DNA of 64,000 nucleotides from Cyanobacteriota bacterium (lineage in GTDB: Bacteria; Cyanobacteriota; Cyanobacteriia; PCC-6307; Cyanobiaceae), in assembly GCA_027620015.1 (NCBI GenBank), contig JAQCGH010000001.1, forward strand, positions 1 through 64,000. Reading direction: 5' to 3'. Of the stretch, positions 17,743 through 27,190 are shown one piece after another (position 1 is the stretch's first letter; each line of letters opens with the position of its first letter). A program made the translations under genes and the position numbers. Under the pieces are notes generated by a model, which saw nothing but the letters and a program-made list of their open reading frames with translations, was not told the origin of the DNA and did not search any database.

Positions 17743-18282
17743 ATGGCTTCCGAGAGCGATCAGAGTTTTGCAGTCAAAGGAAGCACCTGGAGCCTTGTTG
17801 ACATCGGTGCCGCAGTTGCGGTGCTGCTAGCTGCCGCGGGTGTGATCTGGAGCCCCAAACTCAGCGGAGCTGTTGCTCAGGCCACCGGTGGCCTCACCCA
17901 AGTCACCGTGCTTGTGGATGTGCGTGCTGTGCCGGTGGCCGATTCCCAAGCCTTAATTAATGCCGCCCAAAAGGAGGGCAAAGTTGCAATCGTGATCCGT
18001 AACCAGCCCCATGGCTCAGTAGTGGTCAAGCAGGTGTTACCCCTGCAACGACTTCTGGTGGCGGTCCAACCCAACGGATCCGTGGTGACGGCCGTTGACC
18101 CCAATCAGGCAATTCTGGGCAGTCTTGATGCTCGTTTTGTGCTCCAGGGCCAGGGCCGCAAGAGTGCTGGTGGTGTTGTTTTTGGTAACCAAACCCTAAA
18201 GATTGGGGCCCCAGTGGAAATCGAGGGGGAGCAGTTTCGCGTTGGCGGCACGGTTAGCGGCCTCCAGGTTGGAGGTCTCTGA
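17743..18282 (+). CDS. DUF4330 membrane-anchored protein
   Basis: 179 residues. An N-terminal membrane helix (LVDIGAAVAVLLAAAGVIWS, about 19-38) is followed by an extracytoplasmic, strand-rich DUF4330 domain containing VTVLVDVRAVPV and VVKQVLPLQRLLVAVQPNGSV. Function unknown. ATG at 17743 is chosen because it places the helix in normal position; an earlier ATG at 17650 overlaps DUF1995. The next gene's TTG start is two bases after this stop. Confidence 0.75.
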   Translation: MASESDQSFAVKGSTWSLVDIGAAVAVLLAAAGVIWSPKLSGAVAQATGGLTQVTVLVDVRAVPVADSQALINAAQKEGKVAIVIRNQPHGSVVVKQVLPLQRLLVAVQPNGSVVTAVDPNQAILGSLDARFVLQGQGRKSAGGVVFGNQTLKIGAPVEIEGEQFRVGGTVSGLQVGGL

Positions 18283-18283
18283 G

Positions 18284-19576
18284 TTGACCCCTTTCGATAC
18301 AGCTGCTAACTCACACCAATTGGTAATTCGTACAGGCTTCCATGCACTTGCACTCCTTCTGGCGGTGTCGCAAGGCTCTGCTTTGGCTCAGCAGTTTCCA
18401 CTTACCTCCTTGCCGCCTCTGCCACCACCGGTTGGTTTGCCCCAGATACAGGAAAGGTTGAGCTGTCCGCCGTTGCAGAAGCGGCTGCTTGCCGCGGTGG
18501 CTGGTGAGGCTTCTGTGTGGAGCATCACCATTGCTGATGTCCAGGGTCGTCTGCTGGCCGACCTCAACGGCAACCGGCCACGCATTCCAGCTTCCAACCA
18601 GAAACTTGTGAGCACGGCCTATGCCCTAGACAGGCTCGGACCTGACTACCGCCTCAATACCCAGCTTTGGAAGCTAGGTGATGGCAGCTTCCGCCTTACC
18701 GGTGAGGGCGACCCCGACCTGGCACTGCCGCAACTGCAGAGATTCGCAATGTTGGCGATGGGAGCAGGTGGCAGTAGTGGTGAGACTCCCTCACTGGTGC
18801 GGTTGCAGATTGCAGAGGAACCACGCCAGGCTTGGTGGCCTCAAGGTTGGCACCCTGATGATCGCTACTACGCCTATGGCGCCCCGATCACCCGGCTAGC
18901 GGTCACCAGCAATGCCATTTACGAGTCGGTGATGAACCCGCCTTCTCGACTTGAAACCCTGCTGCAGAAGACCATGGTTCAACGTGGGGCCAAGGTGCAG
19001 ACGTCAATGGTTTCGGCCCGCGCTCCCCTGCCCCGTGATGCGGTGCTGCTGCACCAGGAGCCCTCGGCGCCGATGCACAACCTATTGAGCCTGGCTAACA
19101 CCGAAAGTCACAACTTCACCGCCGAAGTGCTGCTGCGACAAGGTGCTGGTACCTGGGATCTGGCCCAAGCCACCAAAAGTCAAATGCTTTGGCTAACCGA
19201 ACAGGGCCTGCCAATCCAGGGCGTTCGTGTTGTGGATGGCAGTGGTCTTGACCGTGCCAACCGACTAACGAGCCGCTTCCTCGCAGCGCTTCTTATGCGC
19301 ATGGATCAGCACCCCTATGGCCGCGCTTATCTGGCATCGATGGCGATAGCAGGCCAGCGGGGCACCTTGCGCAACCTTTATGTAGGTACTCCCCTTCAGG
19401 GCAAATTCTTTGGCAAAACAGGATCTATCAGCGGTGTGCGCTCCATCAGTGGCGTGCTGATGACGGGGGTCGGCCCCCGTTACGTAAGCGCCATAAGTAA
19501 TGGCGCCAGTTCGCCCAACGAAACAATTGGCAAGGTGTTGCTCCAGGCGCAGAACAGCCAGCTTTGCCCGCTCTAG
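18284..19576 (+). CDS. dacB: D-alanyl-D-alanine carboxypeptidase/endopeptidase, PBP4 family
   Basis: 430 residues from TTG at 18284. A signal peptide (FHALALLLAVSQGSALA) precedes a peptidase S13 domain with SNQK at 104-107 (catalytic Ser and Lys), SHN at 275-277 and KTG at 378-380. It trims peptidoglycan peptides in the periplasm. The start is uncertain, because the frame stays open into the DUF4330 gene, but the TTG gives a standard export signal. It converges with the coiled-coil gene by four bases. Adjacent dapF supplies the same cell-wall pathway. Confidence 0.88.
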   Translation: MTPFDTAANSHQLVIRTGFHALALLLAVSQGSALAQQFPLTSLPPLPPPVGLPQIQERLSCPPLQKRLLAAVAGEASVWSITIADVQGRLLADLNGNRPRIPASNQKLVSTAYALDRLGPDYRLNTQLWKLGDGSFRLTGEGDPDLALPQLQRFAMLAMGAGGSSGETPSLVRLQIAEEPRQAWWPQGWHPDDRYYAYGAPITRLAVTSNAIYESVMNPPSRLETLLQKTMVQRGAKVQTSMVSARAPLPRDAVLLHQEPSAPMHNLLSLANTESHNFTAEVLLRQGAGTWDLAQATKSQMLWLTEQGLPIQGVRVVDGSGLDRANRLTSRFLAALLMRMDQHPYGRAYLASMAIAGQRGTLRNLYVGTPLQGKFFGKTGSISGVRSISGVLMTGVGPRYVSAISNGASSPNETIGKVLLQAQNSQLCPL

Positions 19577-20445
19577 CCCGCTAGCTGCTTAAGGGTGTTG
19601 GCTACCCGGCGTCGGCGGCTCGTATCCTCCTGAGCAACTGGCACTGCTGCTTCTTGCCCCTGGAGGCGCACCAGCTCGCGACGGCCCCCAAGGACCACCT
19701 GGCTCATCTCCTTCAACCTTCCTTCAAGTTCACCGAGCACCTGCTCCGCATAGCGATTGGCACCCTCTTGAATGGTGGCTGACTCCTGGCGGCTGCGACC
19801 TACCAAGGCGTCACATTGCTGCTGCGTCTGTTGGCGGAACTGCAGGGCATCGTTGTGCAGCCGCTCCGCTTCAGTCTGGCTATCGCGCTGCACTCTTGCT
19901 CCCTCCAGGCGGATTTGCTCAAGTTCAGCCATCGCCTGTTGACGATTTCGGTCGTGCTGTTCGAGTAGCTGACGGTTGCGCTCGGCTGTCTCCTGTTCGA
20001 GCTGCTGGCGCCGGATCGCAAATTGCTGCTCCATTTGGGCCATGCGGGCCTGGTGCTCTTGTTCAGCCTGGGCAACCTGCTGGCGAGCCTGCAACATCAG
20101 TTGTTCGCATTGCTGGCGGGCCTGATCACGCAACTCACCTACCTGCCTCTCTGCCTCCTGCCGAATGGCAGCAGAACTAATCAGCTGCTCCCGCTCTCTC
20201 TTCCCAGCCGCAATAATCTCATCCGCCTGCTGGCGGGCCTGGCCAATGAAGTCCTCGCGCTGTCGGATAAGCCCTGCGGCCTGTTGCAGCTGACTCGGAA
20301 ATGATTCCCGCAGGGCATCCATCACTTCAATGGCGTCCTGCTCGTTAACCAACCGTCCACCACTGAAAGGAATGCGGCTGCCCTCCAGCACGATCTCTTC
20401 CAGCTGATCGAGCTGATCAAGCACGGTGATGGTGGGCTCGGACAT
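19573..20445 (-). CDS. conserved coiled-coil protein next to coaD
   Basis: 290 residues from ATG at 20445. After an N-terminal segment TVLDQLDQLEEIVLEGSRIP, the protein is almost entirely a Gln/Glu/Arg-rich coiled coil (about residues 50-260, for example RQQADEIIAAGKRERE and MEQQFAIRRQQLEQE), with a basic C terminus. No enzyme motif. Such proteins in cyanobacteria are candidates for DivIVA-like scaffolds or cytoskeletal filaments, which is inference. It starts nine bases past the coaD stop, so the two are probably co-transcribed. A GTG at 20454 is an alternative start. Confidence 0.7.
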   Translation of the reverse strand: MSEPTITVLDQLDQLEEIVLEGSRIPFSGGRLVNEQDAIEVMDALRESFPSQLQQAAGLIRQREDFIGQARQQADEIIAAGKREREQLISSAAIRQEAERQVGELRDQARQQCEQLMLQARQQVAQAEQEHQARMAQMEQQFAIRRQQLEQETAERNRQLLEQHDRNRQQAMAELEQIRLEGARVQRDSQTEAERLHNDALQFRQQTQQQCDALVGRSRQESATIQEGANRYAEQVLGELEGRLKEMSQVVLGGRRELVRLQGQEAAVPVAQEDTSRRRRVANTLKQLAG

Positions 20446-20453
20446 GAACTGCA

Positions 20454-20939
20454 CTAGTCAGAAGTCTGATTAAAAAGCCTGCACAGGTCTTCTGCCACTC
20501 CAGGGGGCACCATGTGACGCACATCGCCGCCAAACCGCGCCACCTCCTTCACCACCGAACTGCTTAGGAAGCTGTGATGCACAGCAGTTGCTAGGAAAAG
20601 GGTTTCCACCTGTGGGGCCAAGCTTTGGTTGGTGTGGGCAATCTGCAATTCGAATTCAAAGTCGCTGAGCGCCCTCAGGCCCCGCAGGATCACCTGTGCC
20701 TCACAGTGACAGGCGAAATCGACGGTTAGGCCGTCAAAACTGCTCACCTCCACCCCCCGGAGGTTGACCGTGGCGGTGCGAATCTGCTCCAGGCGCCGCT
20801 CGAGGCTGAAGGCAGGTTGCTTGCTGGGGTTCTGCAAAACCGCCACCATCACGCCATCAAACAACCGTGCAGCCCTCTCGATCAAATCGAGGTGACCCAG
20901 AGTAAGGGGATCGAAGCTGCCGGGATATAGGGCGCGCAT
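20454..20939 (-). CDS. coaD: phosphopantetheine adenylyltransferase
   Basis: 161 residues, standard length. The nucleotidyltransferase signature [14 protein letters not shown] near the N terminus and the C-terminal [15 protein letters not shown] are characteristic. It adenylates 4'-phosphopantetheine to dephospho-CoA, the penultimate step of coenzyme A synthesis, in the cytoplasm. The conserved [14 protein letters not shown] segment contributes to the hexamer and substrate pocket. The start at 20939 is supported by [11 protein letters not shown]. Divergent flavin reductase gene upstream. Confidence 0.96.
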   Translation of the reverse strand: MRALYPGSFDPLTLGHLDLIERAARLFDGVMVAVLQNPSKQPAFSLERRLEQIRTATVNLRGVEVSSFDGLTVDFACHCEAQVILRGLRALSDFEFELQIAHTNQSLAPQVETLFLATAVHHSFLSSSVVKEVARFGGDVRHMVPPGVAEDLCRLFNQTSD

Positions 20940-21004
20940 ATATCCAGCCTATGGGTACCCGAGGCGTTTCTAGGGTGGATGTAGTTCCCAGCGCCCCTGC
21001 CGCC

Positions 21005-21487
21005 ATGGCCCTTAACGCCGAAGCCAAGAAAACCCTGCTACGCAAAATCCCCCATGGTGTGTTCATCTGCGGCGTAGCTGATGGGGATGAAGTCAATGGC
21101 TTCACCGCCAGCTGGGTTACCCAGGGCTCTTTTGAACCCCCTTTGGTGGTGATGGCTGTGCGAGCAGACAGCACTAGCAACGGCATTATTCAGCGCACCA
21201 ATAAATTTTCGCTGAACGTGTTGGCCGCCGAACAAAAAGACCTGGCCGCAGTTTTCTTTAAACCCCAAAAAGGGATGGGCGGTCGCTTCGATGCAGCACC
21301 ATTCAGTCTTGGTGAACTTGGCTTACCGATTCTCGACAACGCTCTTGGTGCGGTCGAATGCGAGCTGGTGGGTCAGGTGGCCCATGGAGATCACACCGTC
21401 TTTGTTGGCGAGGTGAAAACGGCCACTTTGCACCGCGACGGTGCTGCCCTTGAGCTAGCCAGCACCGGTTGGAAATACGGCGGTTGA
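21005..21487 (+). CDS. flavin reductase domain protein
   Basis: 160 residues of the flavin reductase-like FMN-binding split barrel: [21 protein letters not shown] at the start, [16 protein letters not shown], and [12 protein letters not shown]. These proteins bind FMN or Fe-S flavodiiron partners and reduce flavin with NAD(P)H. In cyanobacteria the same domain is also fused to flavodiiron proteins; here it stands alone. ATG at 21005 fits the domain start. It overlaps the uvrC frame by up to 19 bases. Confidence 0.85.
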   Translation: MALNAEAKKTLLRKIPHGVFICGVADGDEVNGFTASWVTQGSFEPPLVVMAVRADSTSNGIIQRTNKFSLNVLAAEQKDLAAVFFKPQKGMGGRFDAAPFSLGELGLPILDNALGAVECELVGQVAHGDHTVFVGEVKTATLHRDGAALELASTGWKYGG

Positions 21488-23445
21488 GCTTGCCGTTGCT
21501 CCAGCAACCCGAGCGCCTCAAAGCCCGGCTCAAGGAGGTCCCCTCCGAGCCGGGTTGCTATCTGCTGCGCGATGCCAGCGATCGCATTCTTTACATCGGC
21601 AAGGCAAAGGTGCTACGCAATCGCGTGCGGAGTTATTTCCAAAGTGGCAGCGGCCATGCCCACAGCCCGCGCATCTCCCTGATGGTGCGACAGGTGTGCG
21701 AGATCGAGTTCATTGTCACCGACAGTGAAGCCGAAGCGCTAGCGCTCGAATCCAACCTGATCAAGCAGAACCAGCCGCACTTCAATGTGCTTCTTAAAGA
21801 TGACAAGAAATATCCATACCTCTGCATCACTTGGAGTGAGGACTATCCGCGCATCTTCATCACCCGGCAGCGACGGTTTCGCTCACCTCTGGACCGTTTT
21901 TACGGGCCCTACGTGGATGTGGGCCTACTGCGCCGCACTCTCACCTTGGTGAAGCGTGTTTTTCCACTGCGTCAGCGTCCCCAGCCGCTTTATAGGGAAC
22001 GCACCTGTCTCAACTACGACATCGGTCGCTGTCCAGGTGTGTGCCAGGAAAAGATCAGCTCCGAGGGTTATCACCTCACCCTCCGCCAGGTGGCGATGGT
22101 GTTTCAAGGGCGCAACGAGGAGTTGCTAGAGCTGCTCAATGAGCAAATGAGTAACTACGCCGAGCGGCTCGACTTCGAGAGTGCGGCGCGGGTGCGCGAC
22201 CAGCTGCAGGGCATCGACACCCTCACTGCCGATCAGAAAATGAGTCTCGGTGATAGCTCGGTGAGCCGTGATGTGGTTGCTCTTGCCGCCGATGAGCGAG
22301 TGGCAATGGTGCAGTTGTTCCAAATGCGGGCTGGGAAGCTGGTGGGACGGCTTGGCTTCACTGCAGATGCTGTCGGTGCTGATGGCAAGACCCTTGAACA
22401 CGGTCGCATCCTGCAGCGGGTGGTTGAGGAGCACTACAGCCAGGTTGAGCCGGTGGAGATTCCCCCCGAACTTTTACTGCAGCACTGCTTACCTCAACAG
22501 CCCCTGATCGAGGAGTGGCTGACGGAGCGCCGCGGTCGCAAGGTAAAACTTGCCGTTCCCCAACGGCAACAGAAAGCCGATCTGATCGAGCTACTGGAAC
22601 GCAATGCCAGTTTCGAACTGCAGCGTGCCCAGCGCGGTGCTGAGCAGCAACTGCTGGCCACGGAAGATCTGGCCCAGCTGCTGGAACTGCCAACCCCTCC
22701 GCGTCGGGTTGAGGGCTACGACATAAGCCACATCCAGGGCAGCGACGCTGTGGCTTCCCAGGTGGTTTTCATCGATGGTTTGCCGGCCAAGCAGCACTAC
22801 CGCAAATACAAAATCCAAAGCAGCTCGATCCACTCCGGTCACTCAGATGATTTCATGGCCATGGCCGAGATAATGCGCCGCCGTTTCCGGCGTTGGGCTC
22901 AGGCCAAGGCCGAAGGTGCCGATCTTGATGGTCTCAGGCGATCCTCCAACACCACGCTCCATACCGGTGGCCTTAATGATTGGCCCGATGTGGTGATGAT
23001 CGACGGCGGCAAGGGCCAGCTCTCGGCGGTGATGGAGGCGTTGCGGGAGCTCAACCTGCACGAAGAGCTGGTGGTGTGTTCCTTGGCCAAGCAGCGGGAG
23101 GAGGTTTTCATACCAGGGGCCAAGGATCCCCTAGAGAGTGAGCCCGACCAGCTGGGTGTGCAGTTGCTGCGACGCCTGCGCGATGAGGCTCACCGTTTCG
23201 CGGTGAGCTTCCATCGCCAGCAGCGTGGCGAGAGAATGAAACGTTCGCGTCTTTCAGATATTCCTGGCTTGGGACCGAAACGGGTCAAGGAGTTGTTGGC
23301 CCACTTCCGATCTATTGATGCCATTCAGCTGGCCGATTTAAAACAGATCTCGGCTGCCCCGGGCGTAGGTCCGGCCCTTGCCCGCCAAATTTGGGATTAC
23401 TTTCATCCCAGCAATGAGCTCATCAGTGAGGAGTTGGCCTGTTGA
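21469..23445 (+). CDS. uvrC: excinuclease ABC subunit C
   Basis: 658 residues, or slightly fewer from TTG at 21484 or 21490. The GIY-YIG nuclease domain ([21 protein letters not shown]) makes the 3' cut; the UVR motif near 215-250 binds UvrB; the RNase H-like domain ([21 protein letters not shown]) makes the 5' cut; the C-terminal tandem helix-hairpin-helix ([25 protein letters not shown]) binds DNA. It acts with UvrA and UvrB in nucleotide excision repair. All common starts here are TTG. It heads a tightly overlapping group that ends with a photolyase, so two routes of UV repair share a locus. Confidence 0.96.
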   Translation: MEIRRLSLPLLQQPERLKARLKEVPSEPGCYLLRDASDRILYIGKAKVLRNRVRSYFQSGSGHAHSPRISLMVRQVCEIEFIVTDSEAEALALESNLIKQNQPHFNVLLKDDKKYPYLCITWSEDYPRIFITRQRRFRSPLDRFYGPYVDVGLLRRTLTLVKRVFPLRQRPQPLYRERTCLNYDIGRCPGVCQEKISSEGYHLTLRQVAMVFQGRNEELLELLNEQMSNYAERLDFESAARVRDQLQGIDTLTADQKMSLGDSSVSRDVVALAADERVAMVQLFQMRAGKLVGRLGFTADAVGADGKTLEHGRILQRVVEEHYSQVEPVEIPPELLLQHCLPQQPLIEEWLTERRGRKVKLAVPQRQQKADLIELLERNASFELQRAQRGAEQQLLATEDLAQLLELPTPPRRVEGYDISHIQGSDAVASQVVFIDGLPAKQHYRKYKIQSSSIHSGHSDDFMAMAEIMRRRFRRWAQAKAEGADLDGLRRSSNTTLHTGGLNDWPDVVMIDGGKGQLSAVMEALRELNLHEELVVCSLAKQREEVFIPGAKDPLESEPDQLGVQLLRRLRDEAHRFAVSFHRQQRGERMKRSRLSDIPGLGPKRVKELLAHFRSIDAIQLADLKQISAAPGVGPALARQIWDYFHPSNELISEELAC

Positions 23446-23753
23446 AGCGTCTGGCTTCCCTGCTGCTACTGCCCATTGCCCTTGTGCTGATGCTGCTCCT
23501 TTCACCTGCTCAAACGCCACCAGCTTTGGCCGCCCCTGGTATTTGCGTTGGGCCTGTCTGCGGTGATGAGATTCATCGCAGCGCTAAGCATCACTGGCAG
23601 TTGCGCCTTCGGGTGCACGACCAGCAGGGTCAGCACGAGCGTTTGGTGGTTGATTGCCGCAATGGTGTGCTCAGCCCACTGGCTGGTGCGGTTGAGCGGG
23701 GTTATGCCGCGGCCGTTGCCCGCCGTGCCTGCCGGCTGGCTGGGGAGGCCTGA
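23442..23753 (+). CDS. small secreted four-cysteine protein
   Basis: 103 residues from TTG overlapping the uvrC stop by four bases (TTGA). A strong signal peptide ([25 protein letters not shown]) is followed by about 70 residues containing four cysteines ([20 protein letters not shown]), enough for two disulfides. No recognised domain. It sits between two DNA-repair genes, with only two bases between its stop and the photolyase GTG, so it is co-transcribed with them even though its product should be periplasmic or in the thylakoid lumen. Confidence 0.65.
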   Translation: MKRLASLLLLPIALVLMLLLSPAQTPPALAAPGICVGPVCGDEIHRSAKHHWQLRLRVHDQQGQHERLVVDCRNGVLSPLAGAVERGYAAAVARRACRLAGEA

Positions 23754-23755
23754 GA

Positions 23756-25276
23756 GTGATTGGCATCTGGGTTCTGGGTGATCAGCTTGACCCCCTTCAC
23801 GCAGCTTTGGCAGCCCACAACCCCTCTGACGCGAGGGTGTTGCTGATTGAAAGCAGCTCGGTTCTGCAGCAATACCGCTATCACCGCCAAAAGCTGGTGC
23901 TTGTTTGGAGTGCCCTGCGCCACTTTGCGGCTGAACTACGCCAGCAGGGTTGGATGGTGGACCTTGTAGAGGCGCGGTCATTTGAAGAAGCGCTGAAGGA
24001 TTGGTTGGCTGAGCATCAAATAAGCGAGCTGCATCTAATGGAGCCAGCAGAGCGGCCCTTTCGTGAAGGCATTGAACGGCTGCCCCTGCCAATACCGCTG
24101 GTGTGGCACCTCTCCAACGCTTTTCTCTGGAGCCGTGATGAATTCGGCGCCTGGGCTGCTCCGTATAAGCAATTGCGAATGGAATTGTTTTATCGAGAGG
24201 GCCGCAAGCGTTTTGGCGTGCTGATGAGCTCTGACGGCCAGCCACTTGGGGGACAGTGGAACTTTGACCAGGAGAATCGCAAGGCACCACCCAAGGGGTT
24301 GGTGGGGCCGGAGCCATTAGTTTTCGAACCAGATGAACTCACCCTGGCCGTGATTGCCAAGGTGGACCAGCTGGCTCAGGAGCTTGAGGCCGCTTCTGAA
24401 TCTGGCTTGCCAGGAATTAGCGCGCCCTTCGGCTGGGCTGTTACCCGCAGCCAGGCTCTGGCCGTGCTCGAACATTTCATATGTACTCGCCTTGATGGCT
24501 TCGGCCCTTTCCAGGACGCCATGGTCAGCGGCCAACCAACTCTCTGGCATGCCCTGCTCTCCCCATATCTCAACATTGGCCTGTTGCAACCGCTTGAGGT
24601 GATCCGCCGGTTGGAACAGGCAGGCCTGGAGCGGGGTACGCCCCTGGCCTGTCTGGAAGGGGTGATTCGCCAGATCCTGGGCTGGCGCGAATATACCCAC
24701 GGCCTCTACTGGTGGTTTGGCGCCGACTATCCCGCCCGAAATCACTTCGGCGCTGATCTTTCCTTGCCTGATTGGCTGGAGAGGCTGGAGGGCAGTGGCA
24801 TGTCCTGCATGGACACGGTGCTTGCTGAGATTGAGATCAGCGGCTATGCCCACCACATACAGCGCTTGATGGTTCTGGCTAACTACGGCTTGATCGCTGG
24901 TCTCGATCCCCAGGCCTTCACCGCCTGGTTTCACCGCATGTTTATTGATGGATACGACTGGGTCATGCAAACCAACGTGCTTGGCATGGGGCTGTTTGCA
25001 GATGGTGGACTTCTGGCCAGCAAGCCCTATGCCGCCAGCGGTAGTTACATCAATCGGATGAGTAACTACTGCAAGGGCTGCAGCTACAACCCTAAACAGC
25101 GCTCTGGCCCGGATGCCTGTCCCTTCAACTCGCTCTACTGGGATTTTCTGGCTCGGAACCAGGAGGGTCTACGCCGCAATCACCGTATGGGGCTGGTGAT
25201 GAAGCAGCTTGAGAGGATCCCCGATGACGAGCTGGCAGCAATTAGGTCCACGGCTGCCGCCCATAGAGTGATTTGA
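23756..25276 (+). CDS. Fe-S cryptochrome/photolyase-related protein (FeS-BCP, PhrB-like)
   Basis: 506 residues from GTG at 23756. Overall layout is that of the deoxyribodipyrimidine photolyase-related family: N-terminal antenna domain (WVLGDQLDPLH), then the FAD-binding helical domain. Four cysteines at 351, 439, 442 and 455 have the spacing of the 4Fe-4S ligands in Agrobacterium PhrB (350, 438, 441, 454 as I recall), the prokaryotic (6-4) photolyase. GWREYTHGLYWW and MQTNVLGMGLFADGG are family-typical FAD-site segments. It should repair (6-4) photoproducts with blue light. The uvrC-linked operon supports a repair role over a signalling one. Confidence 0.88.
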   Translation: MIGIWVLGDQLDPLHAALAAHNPSDARVLLIESSSVLQQYRYHRQKLVLVWSALRHFAAELRQQGWMVDLVEARSFEEALKDWLAEHQISELHLMEPAERPFREGIERLPLPIPLVWHLSNAFLWSRDEFGAWAAPYKQLRMELFYREGRKRFGVLMSSDGQPLGGQWNFDQENRKAPPKGLVGPEPLVFEPDELTLAVIAKVDQLAQELEAASESGLPGISAPFGWAVTRSQALAVLEHFICTRLDGFGPFQDAMVSGQPTLWHALLSPYLNIGLLQPLEVIRRLEQAGLERGTPLACLEGVIRQILGWREYTHGLYWWFGADYPARNHFGADLSLPDWLERLEGSGMSCMDTVLAEIEISGYAHHIQRLMVLANYGLIAGLDPQAFTAWFHRMFIDGYDWVMQTNVLGMGLFADGGLLASKPYAASGSYINRMSNYCKGCSYNPKQRSGPDACPFNSLYWDFLARNQEGLRRNHRMGLVMKQLERIPDDELAAIRSTAAAHRVI

Positions 25277-25282
25277 AGCCAG

Positions 25283-25313
25283 GCCCAGCGTCGATTCCTC
25301 TGGGCTCTTTCTA
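25283..25313 (+). terminator. possible weak rho-independent terminator after photolyase
   Basis: GCCCAG (25283-25288) pairs with CTGGGC (25300-25305), followed by TCTTTCTATTT. The stem is short and the T-run interrupted, so it is a candidate only. Confidence 0.4.
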
Positions 25314-25353
25314 TTTGGGGCCTAACTTGTGTCCCTCTGCCTGAACTACCGCT

Positions 25354-25944
25354 ATGCCTTTGTTGACCCTGAGCTGGCCCCCAGAGGCCTACCTCTGGTT
25401 CAAGACGCTTCACATAGTGGGGGTGGTGGTGTGGTTTGCCGGGCTTTTTTATTTGGTAAGGCTATTTATCTATCACCGCGAGGCAGATGATCTGGAGGAG
25501 CCTCTGCGGCCTGCTTTTCAGGCTCAGTACGCGCTAATGGAGCGGCGTCTTGCCAACATCATCACCACCCCTGGCATGGTGGTCGCGGTGTTGTGCGCAG
25601 TCGGCTTACTTAGCGTGAACCCTGCCTGGCTGCAGCAGGGTTGGATGCACGCCAAATTGGCTTTCGTGGCGGCTCTGCTCGCTTATCACGTTTTTTGCTA
25701 CCGGTTGATGGGCCAGCTCAGCAAAGGAGTCTGCAACTGGAGTCCGAAGCAGTTGCGGGCTTTAAACGAGCTGCCCACCCTGCTGCTGGTAATCGTGGTG
25801 ATGCTGGTGGTGTTCAAAAGTCAATTTCCTACTGGTGCCGCCACCTGGTTCATCGTTGCCCTGGTGGTGTTCATGGCCGCTTCGATTCAGTTTTATGCCC
25901 GCTGGCGTCGGCTGCGGGAGGAGCGGGTGTCTACCAGTGCCTGA
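25354..25944 (+). CDS. hemJ: protoporphyrinogen IX oxidase HemJ
   Basis: 196 residues with four membrane helices. The first carries the conserved His in WFKTLHIVGVVVWFAGLFYL, followed by IYH and a cluster of basic residues; RLANIITTPGMV begins the second. HemJ oxidises protoporphyrinogen IX to protoporphyrin IX, feeding haem and chlorophyll synthesis, and binds haem b itself. It is the usual enzyme of this step in cyanobacteria. The ATG at 25354 follows a small gap after the photolyase gene. The PHP gene starts inside its last codons. Confidence 0.93.
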   Translation: MPLLTLSWPPEAYLWFKTLHIVGVVVWFAGLFYLVRLFIYHREADDLEEPLRPAFQAQYALMERRLANIITTPGMVVAVLCAVGLLSVNPAWLQQGWMHAKLAFVAALLAYHVFCYRLMGQLSKGVCNWSPKQLRALNELPTLLLVIVVMLVVFKSQFPTGAATWFIVALVVFMAASIQFYARWRRLREERVSTSA

Positions 25945-26587
25945 TCACCCCTTGCGCCAGGTACTGCAGCAGCTGTCGCCATCCTGCTGTCCAGGCCGGG
26001 TTAATTTTCACTGCCACACCATCTGTAGCGATGGCAGTCTTAACCCAAGGGAGCTGGCCGAGCAGGCTCTAGGCCTAGGCCTGGAGCACCTGGCCATTAC
26101 CGATCACCACAGTCTGGCTGCCTATGGGCCTGCGCTTGAGGTATTTGAGGCGGCGGCTAGCGAAGGTCTATCTGTGCCCAGTTTTTGGCGAGGGGTGGAA
26201 ATCAGCTGCTTGCTTGAGGGTTGCTTAGTTCATGTGCTGGTTCTTGGTTTTGATGCTGATCACCCCACCCTTGAGCCCTATCTGCAGGGGCGGGCGCTGG
26301 TGGGGCGCGCGCTGCAGGCCGAGGCAGTGGTAAAAGCGGGACGCCAAGCCGGTGGCCTACTGCTGCTTGCCCATCCCGCCCGCTACCGGTTGCCCTTTCA
26401 GCGGCTCATCGCCGCCGCCGATCGTCTCGGGTTTGATGGAGCCGAGGCTTGGTACGACTACCAGCTTCAGTCACTCTGGACTCCAACACCTCTGGTGTGT
26501 GAGGCGATCGCCGCTGAGCTGCGGCAGCGTGGCCTTCTGATGAGTTGTGGTACCGATACCCATGGACTAGCGCTTCTTGGCCGCTAG
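25937..26587 (+). CDS. PHP domain phosphoesterase
   Basis: 216 residues from GTG at 25937, overlapping hemJ by eight bases. PHP motif I reads NFHCHTICSDG with the paired metal-binding histidines; motif II is ITDHHSL; later metal ligands are in GVEISC, LLAHPARY and the C-terminal SCGTDTHG. The family hydrolyses phosphoesters such as 3',5'-nucleoside bisphosphates, or resembles histidinol phosphatase and polymerase proofreading domains. The substrate is unknown. Related proteins (YciV/RnaAM-like) act on nucleotides or short RNA ends. Confidence 0.82.
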   Translation: MPDHPLRQVLQQLSPSCCPGRVNFHCHTICSDGSLNPRELAEQALGLGLEHLAITDHHSLAAYGPALEVFEAAASEGLSVPSFWRGVEISCLLEGCLVHVLVLGFDADHPTLEPYLQGRALVGRALQAEAVVKAGRQAGGLLLLAHPARYRLPFQRLIAAADRLGFDGAEAWYDYQLQSLWTPTPLVCEAIAAELRQRGLLMSCGTDTHGLALLGR

Positions 26588-26616
26588 GGTTTCCTCACGA
26601 TTACCCCTTTCAGACG

Positions 26617-27171
26617 ATGGGTTTGTTTGATCGCCTGTTCGCAGATCGCGTTGATAAGACCTCCGAGGCGAAGACTCCCAAGCCCAAAAAGGAGGTTGAA
26701 TCCTTCTTCCTAGATGCAGATGCTGCTGGCAGCATGGGCAACGTTGACTTCATGAGGCGTTCCAATACCATTCGCCGCACCTTCCCAGGTACTGCTGACA
26801 GCCCTGGCAATAAGGAAATGGTGGCAGAGGTGGCTTCAATGGAGTCACGACTGGATCGGGTTACTGAAGGCTTGGGTGGGAAAACCACTCAGCCAGACGA
26901 GCCAATTGATCTCACTCGTGGTGTCCCAAAACAAGTCAAGAAAACATTCGCCCAGAACATTTCACAGGCGGAGCTCGATCAGCGCATGAAGGGTTCCGCC
27001 TTGGGCGTGAACGTGACTGGGGGGCCTGCAGCGATTAAGCAAGAAAAAGAGCAGGCTCAGGTCCAGGCTGCGGCAATGGCACAGGCGCAGCCCGAAATCA
27101 GTGAGCAGGCAAGTGGCAAAGCTGGAGATATCGATCCCTTCAGGCGAATGTCCAGAGAAATCAAAGGCTGA
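26617..27171 (+). CDS. conserved hypothetical protein, mostly hydrophilic
   Basis: 184 residues from ATG at 26617. It begins MGLFDRLFADRVDK, an amphipathic helix-like start, then is highly charged and low in predicted structure, with a Gln/Ala-rich helix (EKEQAQVQAAAMAQAQPE) near 150 and a conserved-looking end (DIDPFRRMSREIKG). No membrane segment or domain. A membrane-surface or scaffold role is conceivable from the amphipathic ends, but this is inference. It converges on cobN across 19 bases. Confidence 0.65.
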   Translation: MGLFDRLFADRVDKTSEAKTPKPKKEVESFFLDADAAGSMGNVDFMRRSNTIRRTFPGTADSPGNKEMVAEVASMESRLDRVTEGLGGKTTQPDEPIDLTRGVPKQVKKTFAQNISQAELDQRMKGSALGVNVTGGPAAIKQEKEQAQVQAAAMAQAQPEISEQASGKAGDIDPFRRMSREIKG

Positions 27172-27190
27172 GCAAGTTCACGGGTTGGTC

